Shown: one piece after another, positions 61,230 through 64,000 of the stretch | How the letters are laid out: every line of letters starts with the position of its first letter | Position numbering within the stretch: position 1 is the stretch's first letter | Source: Pseudomonas delhiensis | GTDB taxonomy: Bacteria > Pseudomonadota > Gammaproteobacteria > Pseudomonadales > Pseudomonadaceae | Direction: 5' to 3' | DNA: 64,000 bases | Assembly: GCF_900187975.1 (NCBI RefSeq) | Contig: NZ_FZPC01000024.1 | Span: 55,414-119,413 of the forward strand | The notes under the pieces: generated by a model | What the model was told of the DNA's origin: nothing | What the model saw: only the letters and a program-made list of their open reading frames with translations | Databases searched by the model: none | Position numbers and translations under genes: made by a program

Positions 61230-61257
61230 ATTCTACAGAGTGCCACCGCGTTGTCAA
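61230..61257 (-). promoter_or_regulatory. Sigma-70 promoter of the tRNA-tufB operon
   Basis: On the minus strand, TTGACA (61257-61252), a 16-base spacer and TAGAAT (61235-61230). It is followed by a GC-rich discriminator (GCCGCC) of the kind found at stringently controlled stable-RNA promoters. The start point would be a few bases before tRNA-Tyr. Confidence 0.88.
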
Positions 61258-61357
61258 CAGTTTTTTCTTTAAAAACTTGAGCTTAGCTCTTCGACAACGG
61301 CTTCTAGAAATTCCCCTTTCAGGTCCCCCCTTCGAAGCGGGCGCCATTCTATGCAAA

Positions 61358-62041
61358 CTATTCGGAGGTTGCAACGCTTTTGCACGGCATTGTTTGCCTT
61401 TGCAATTCGGGGAAGTCCACGACCAGCTGACGCAGCAGACTGTCGTCCGCCAGGCGCCGGCTCTCGGGGGCGACCTGCACCCAGAACTCATGGCGGTTGC
61501 GCCCCAGTTCCCGCACCAGGGCGTCGTAGCCGGCGGTCTTCAGACGCTCGACGACCCCGTCGGCCGAATCCTTGTTCTGGAAGATGCCCAGGGAAATGCC
61601 GTCGGCCAGGTCGCCCTCGGTGATGATGTAGCTGTCGATCTTGCGCGCCTGCAGTTCGCGCAGTTGCCAGAGCGAGGCCTGGCGCGACGCCAGGGGCGGC
61701 AGGTAGACCCAGTAGTCGGTTCCGGCGGCGGCGTCGACCTTCTGCCGGCTCACGTGCATGTCAAGGCTGGTGAGGCGCTGCTCGAGCGCCCTGGCCCGGT
61801 TCTCGTCGGAGAAGGGGCCGAAATAGAGGCATGCGCTCTCCTGCGCCGGCGGCGGCGCGGCCGCCTCCGACTGCCGCCGCTGCGCGGACTCCGGCGACTC
61901 GCTGAGCAGGCGGATGTTCTTCTGCTCGCTGCGGTACAGGCTCAGGGGCGCGATCTCCTTCGCCCGCAGGGGCGCCTGTTGCTGATGCCAGATGAAGTAG
62001 AAGGCGTTCAGTACCAGGAGGAACAGAAAGAACCAACGCAT
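61358..62041 (-). CDS. Membrane-anchored SPOR-like domain protein
   Basis: 227 aa from MRWFFLFLLVLNAFYFIWHQ, a single N-terminal membrane anchor. A Pro/Ala/Glu linker is followed by a domain (about 75-200) with CLYFGPFSDENRARALEQRL and YIITEGDLADGISLGIFQNK, both typical of SPOR-type peptidoglycan-binding folds. It probably faces the periplasm. A GTG start three codons earlier overlaps the coaX stop but is less well spaced from GGAG. Position next to coaX matches the conserved Pseudomonas order. Confidence 0.8.
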   Translation of the reverse strand: MRWFFLFLLVLNAFYFIWHQQQAPLRAKEIAPLSLYRSEQKNIRLLSESPESAQRRQSEAAAPPPAQESACLYFGPFSDENRARALEQRLTSLDMHVSRQKVDAAAGTDYWVYLPPLASRQASLWQLRELQARKIDSYIITEGDLADGISLGIFQNKDSADGVVERLKTAGYDALVRELGRNRHEFWVQVAPESRRLADDSLLRQLVVDFPELQRQTMPCKSVATSE

Positions 62042-62049
62042 GAGAGGCA

Positions 62050-62799
62050 CTACTCCAGCGGGCAGGCGATGGCCAGCCCGGTAAAGACCAGGTCCGGAAG
62101 GATCCGCGCCTGGGGCAGTTCGTCCTTGACCAGTTCGGCGTCTCCGCCGGTGAGGAACACGGCGCAGTCGCCGCCGAGCAGCTCGCAGGCCAGGTGATAT
62201 TGCTCGCGCACGAAGCCACGCAGCATCAACAGGCAGCCCCGCTCTACCGCTTCGGCGGTCTCACGCCCCGGCGACAATCCCTGCAGGGCTTCGCGAGCCG
62301 CAGCGTCGTCGTAGCGGATACGCCGGGTATGGGTGCGCAGCTGGCTGCGCATCAAGGGCATGCCCGGGCAGATATAGCCCCCCAGGTGCTGCCCGGCCGC
62401 GTCCACCAGGTCGGAGGTGACCGCGGTGCCCAGGTCCAGCACCAGGCACGCACCGCCCGCCAGCTTGTAGCCGGCCACCAGGGCCACCCAGCGATCCAGG
62501 CCGAGCCGCTGGTATTCGCGATAGCCATTGCGGACACCGGCCAGGATCTCGGCCGGTTGCGCGATGCTGGCGGCGATGCCGAAAGCGTCATTCAGCGCCT
62601 GCACGAGCGACGCCGTCTCCTGCTCGCTGCGTACGCTGACCAGGCGGCAATGACGAAGCGCGAGCCCCTCGCAGCCACGCAGCCGCTCGAGCAGCGCGGC
62701 GTCGGAGTCCGCGACGCCGGAGGCGACGGTCGTCAGCTCCGCGATGCGGATCACCCGCCATTTGATCAGGCTATTGCCACAGTCCAGTTCAAGAATCAT
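62050..62799 (-). CDS. coaX: Type III pantothenate kinase
   Basis: 249 aa, first step of coenzyme A synthesis. The ASKHA motifs are clear: [11 protein letters not shown] at the N-terminus, the middle motif [15 protein letters not shown], and [11 protein letters not shown] for pantothenate. It overlaps the birA stop by 11 bases, so the two cofactor genes are coupled. Confidence 0.94.
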   Translation of the reverse strand: MILELDCGNSLIKWRVIRIAELTTVASGVADSDAALLERLRGCEGLALRHCRLVSVRSEQETASLVQALNDAFGIAASIAQPAEILAGVRNGYREYQRLGLDRWVALVAGYKLAGGACLVLDLGTAVTSDLVDAAGQHLGGYICPGMPLMRSQLRTHTRRIRYDDAAAREALQGLSPGRETAEAVERGCLLMLRGFVREQYHLACELLGGDCAVFLTGGDAELVKDELPQARILPDLVFTGLAIACPLE

Positions 62800-63733
62800 C
62801 AGACAACCTCAGGCTCAACTCGCCCCCGCTGAAGCGGCTTTCCACGCCATCGACCTCGAGGCGCAACGCCCCCTGCTCGTCGATCCCCAACGCACGGCCG
62901 ACGACACGCCTGGCAGCGGTCGAAAGCACGACATCGCGCCCCTGCCACAGATGGAAGGACTCCCACTCCCGCTGGCTGGCCGCGAAGCCCTGTTCGCGAT
63001 GGCGAGCCAGGTGCCACTCCAGCTCCCTGCTCAGCGCGGCGAGCAGTTCGTTGCGATCCACCGGACGCCCCGCGGCCTCGCGCAAGGACGTCCAGGGCTG
63101 GTCGATACCTTCCGCGGCACGCATGTTCACATTGATGCCGATGCCGATGGCCACGCTGCACAGGTCCGCGGGGTCGCCGGTCAGCTCCAGGAGGATGCCG
63201 GCCAGCTTCTTGCCGTCGAGCAGAATGTCGTTCGGCCACTTCAGGCCGACACCGGCAATGCCGAACGACTGGATGGCGCGCACCACGGCAAGGCCGACGA
63301 CCAGGCTCAACCCCTCCAGCTCCTTGGGCCCGCCTCTCACGGAGATGCCCAGGGTGCAATAGAGGTTGGCACCGAACGGGCTCACCCAGGCGCGCCCGCG
63401 CCGCCCCCGCCCCGCCGTCTGCCGCTCGGCCACCACGGCGAAGGGCGTAGCGGCACCGGCATCCAGGCGGCGCATGACTTCGGCATTGGTCGAGTCGACC
63501 GAGAACAGCACGTCCAGCGGCCAGGGCGCCCCCACCCGCTGCGGCTCGATGGCCACCAGCGGCTCCGCCAGGCGATAGCCACGACCGCGTACGGACTGCA
63601 CTTCCAGCCCGAACTCGCTCTCCAGGCCCTGCAGGCGCTTCCAGACGGCACTGCGACTGACACCCAGCGCCGCCCCCAGCTCCTCGCCGGAATGGAATCG
63701 ACCATCGCCCAGCAATTTCAGCAATGTCTGCAT
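62789..63733 (-). CDS. birA: Biotin-protein ligase / biotin repressor BirA
   Basis: 314 aa from the ATG at 63733; a GTG five codons earlier is possible. An N-terminal winged helix (about 1-60, [20 protein letters not shown]) implies repression of biotin genes. The central ligase domain has the biotinyl-AMP loop [14 protein letters not shown] and [16 protein letters not shown]; a C-terminal SH3-like domain follows. It biotinylates AccB. Confidence 0.95.
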   Translation of the reverse strand: MQTLLKLLGDGRFHSGEELGAALGVSRSAVWKRLQGLESEFGLEVQSVRGRGYRLAEPLVAIEPQRVGAPWPLDVLFSVDSTNAEVMRRLDAGAATPFAVVAERQTAGRGRRGRAWVSPFGANLYCTLGISVRGGPKELEGLSLVVGLAVVRAIQSFGIAGVGLKWPNDILLDGKKLAGILLELTGDPADLCSVAIGIGINVNMRAAEGIDQPWTSLREAAGRPVDRNELLAALSRELEWHLARHREQGFAASQREWESFHLWQGRDVVLSTAARRVVGRALGIDEQGALRLEVDGVESRFSGGELSLRLSDDS

Positions 63734-63933
63734 ATCGCGTCCCGCCACAATAAGGCACGCATGATATAGAGGCGCTTTCCGCTTGCCTATGCACTAGCGG
63801 CGGGCGAAACGATGGGAGACGCCCGGAATCGGGCAATGGGCCGGATAGATATCGGAAAGACCGGAAGCAAGCATCGCCGGCCTGCCGGCCGGATCGCGGA
63901 CGGAGTCCTACGGGTACATGGCGCACAGGGTAA

Positions 63934-63984
63934 CTGTAGGAGCGGGCCCTGCCCGCGATTCGCGCGCAGGGCGCGCTCCTACAG
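63934..63984. repeat. Inverted repeat related to the REP family
   Basis: CTGTAGGAGCG (63934-63944) and CGCTCCTACAG (63974-63984) flank GC-rich sequence with internal GGGCCCTGCCCGCG symmetry. The outer arms share TAGGAGCG with the REP units of this window but the core differs. The rest of 63734-64000 shows no gene. Confidence 0.65.
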
Positions 63985-64000
63985 GGGAAGGGTTTTCCCC

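Overview
The window is GC-rich Pseudomonas DNA, closest in layout to P. aeruginosa and its relatives. The reasons are the run ssb / MFS / uvrA / katG / ftnA / alpha-spc-S10-str-rpoBC ribosomal superoperon / nusG-secE / tRNA-tufB / coaX / birA, the protein sequences themselves, and REP repeats of the GTAGGAGCGAGCTTGCTCGCGAAC type. I found no phage, IS, plasmid or CRISPR signature.

Positions 1-20,750 are accessory. A fragment ending a FecR-type anti-sigma gene is followed by a repeat-filled gap and a TonB-dependent ferric-siderophore receptor with an N-terminal signalling (STN) domain; together they suggest an iron-responsive cell-surface signalling unit. Next comes one tightly packed forward operon of 18 genes (3355-18919). 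It holds a complete ABC importer, an SDR, a cupin, an alpha/beta hydrolase, an IclR regulator, an SDR-like protein lacking the catalytic Tyr/Lys, a ThDP-dependent enzyme, an L-aspartate dehydrogenase, an aldehyde dehydrogenase, a VOC ring-cleavage dioxygenase, a NicC/salicylate-hydroxylase-like FAD monooxygenase, two small proteins, a Rieske oxygenase, a RidA protein and a VanB-like reductase. A separate outer-membrane porin gene follows. The set reads as a whole catabolic route: outer-membrane entry, import, hydroxylation, ring cleavage, aldehyde oxidation, enamine hydrolysis, decarboxylation, and handling of nitrogen through aspartate. The substrate cannot be read from sequence; an N-substituted aromatic or N-heterocycle is my best inference. 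This is the most interesting part of the window.

Positions 20,750-29,330 are a core stretch with one notable variant. ssb and an MFS transporter diverge from uvrA. A KatG catalase-peroxidase sits where P. aeruginosa and P. putida, as I remember them, have the monofunctional catalase katA. It is followed by ftnA, a ferritin of the BfrA type that lacks the haem-ligand methionine.

Positions 29,327-61,217, all on the minus strand, hold the transcription/translation core. In transcription order this is: tRNA-Tyr, tRNA-Gly, tRNA-Thr, tufB, tRNA-Trp, secE, nusG, rplK, rplA, rplJ, rplL, rpoB, rpoC, rpsL, rpsG, fusA, tufA, the S10 and spc genes (rpsJ to rpmJ, with secY), and the alpha operon (rpsM, rpsK, rpsD, rpoA, rplQ). 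Good sigma-70 promoters can be read before tRNA-Tyr, rpsL, rpsJ and rpsM, and intrinsic terminators or attenuators lie between the blocks, including an unexpected tandem pair between rpsN and rpsH. Positions 61,358-63,733 carry an SPOR-like protein gene, coaX and birA, also on the minus strand.
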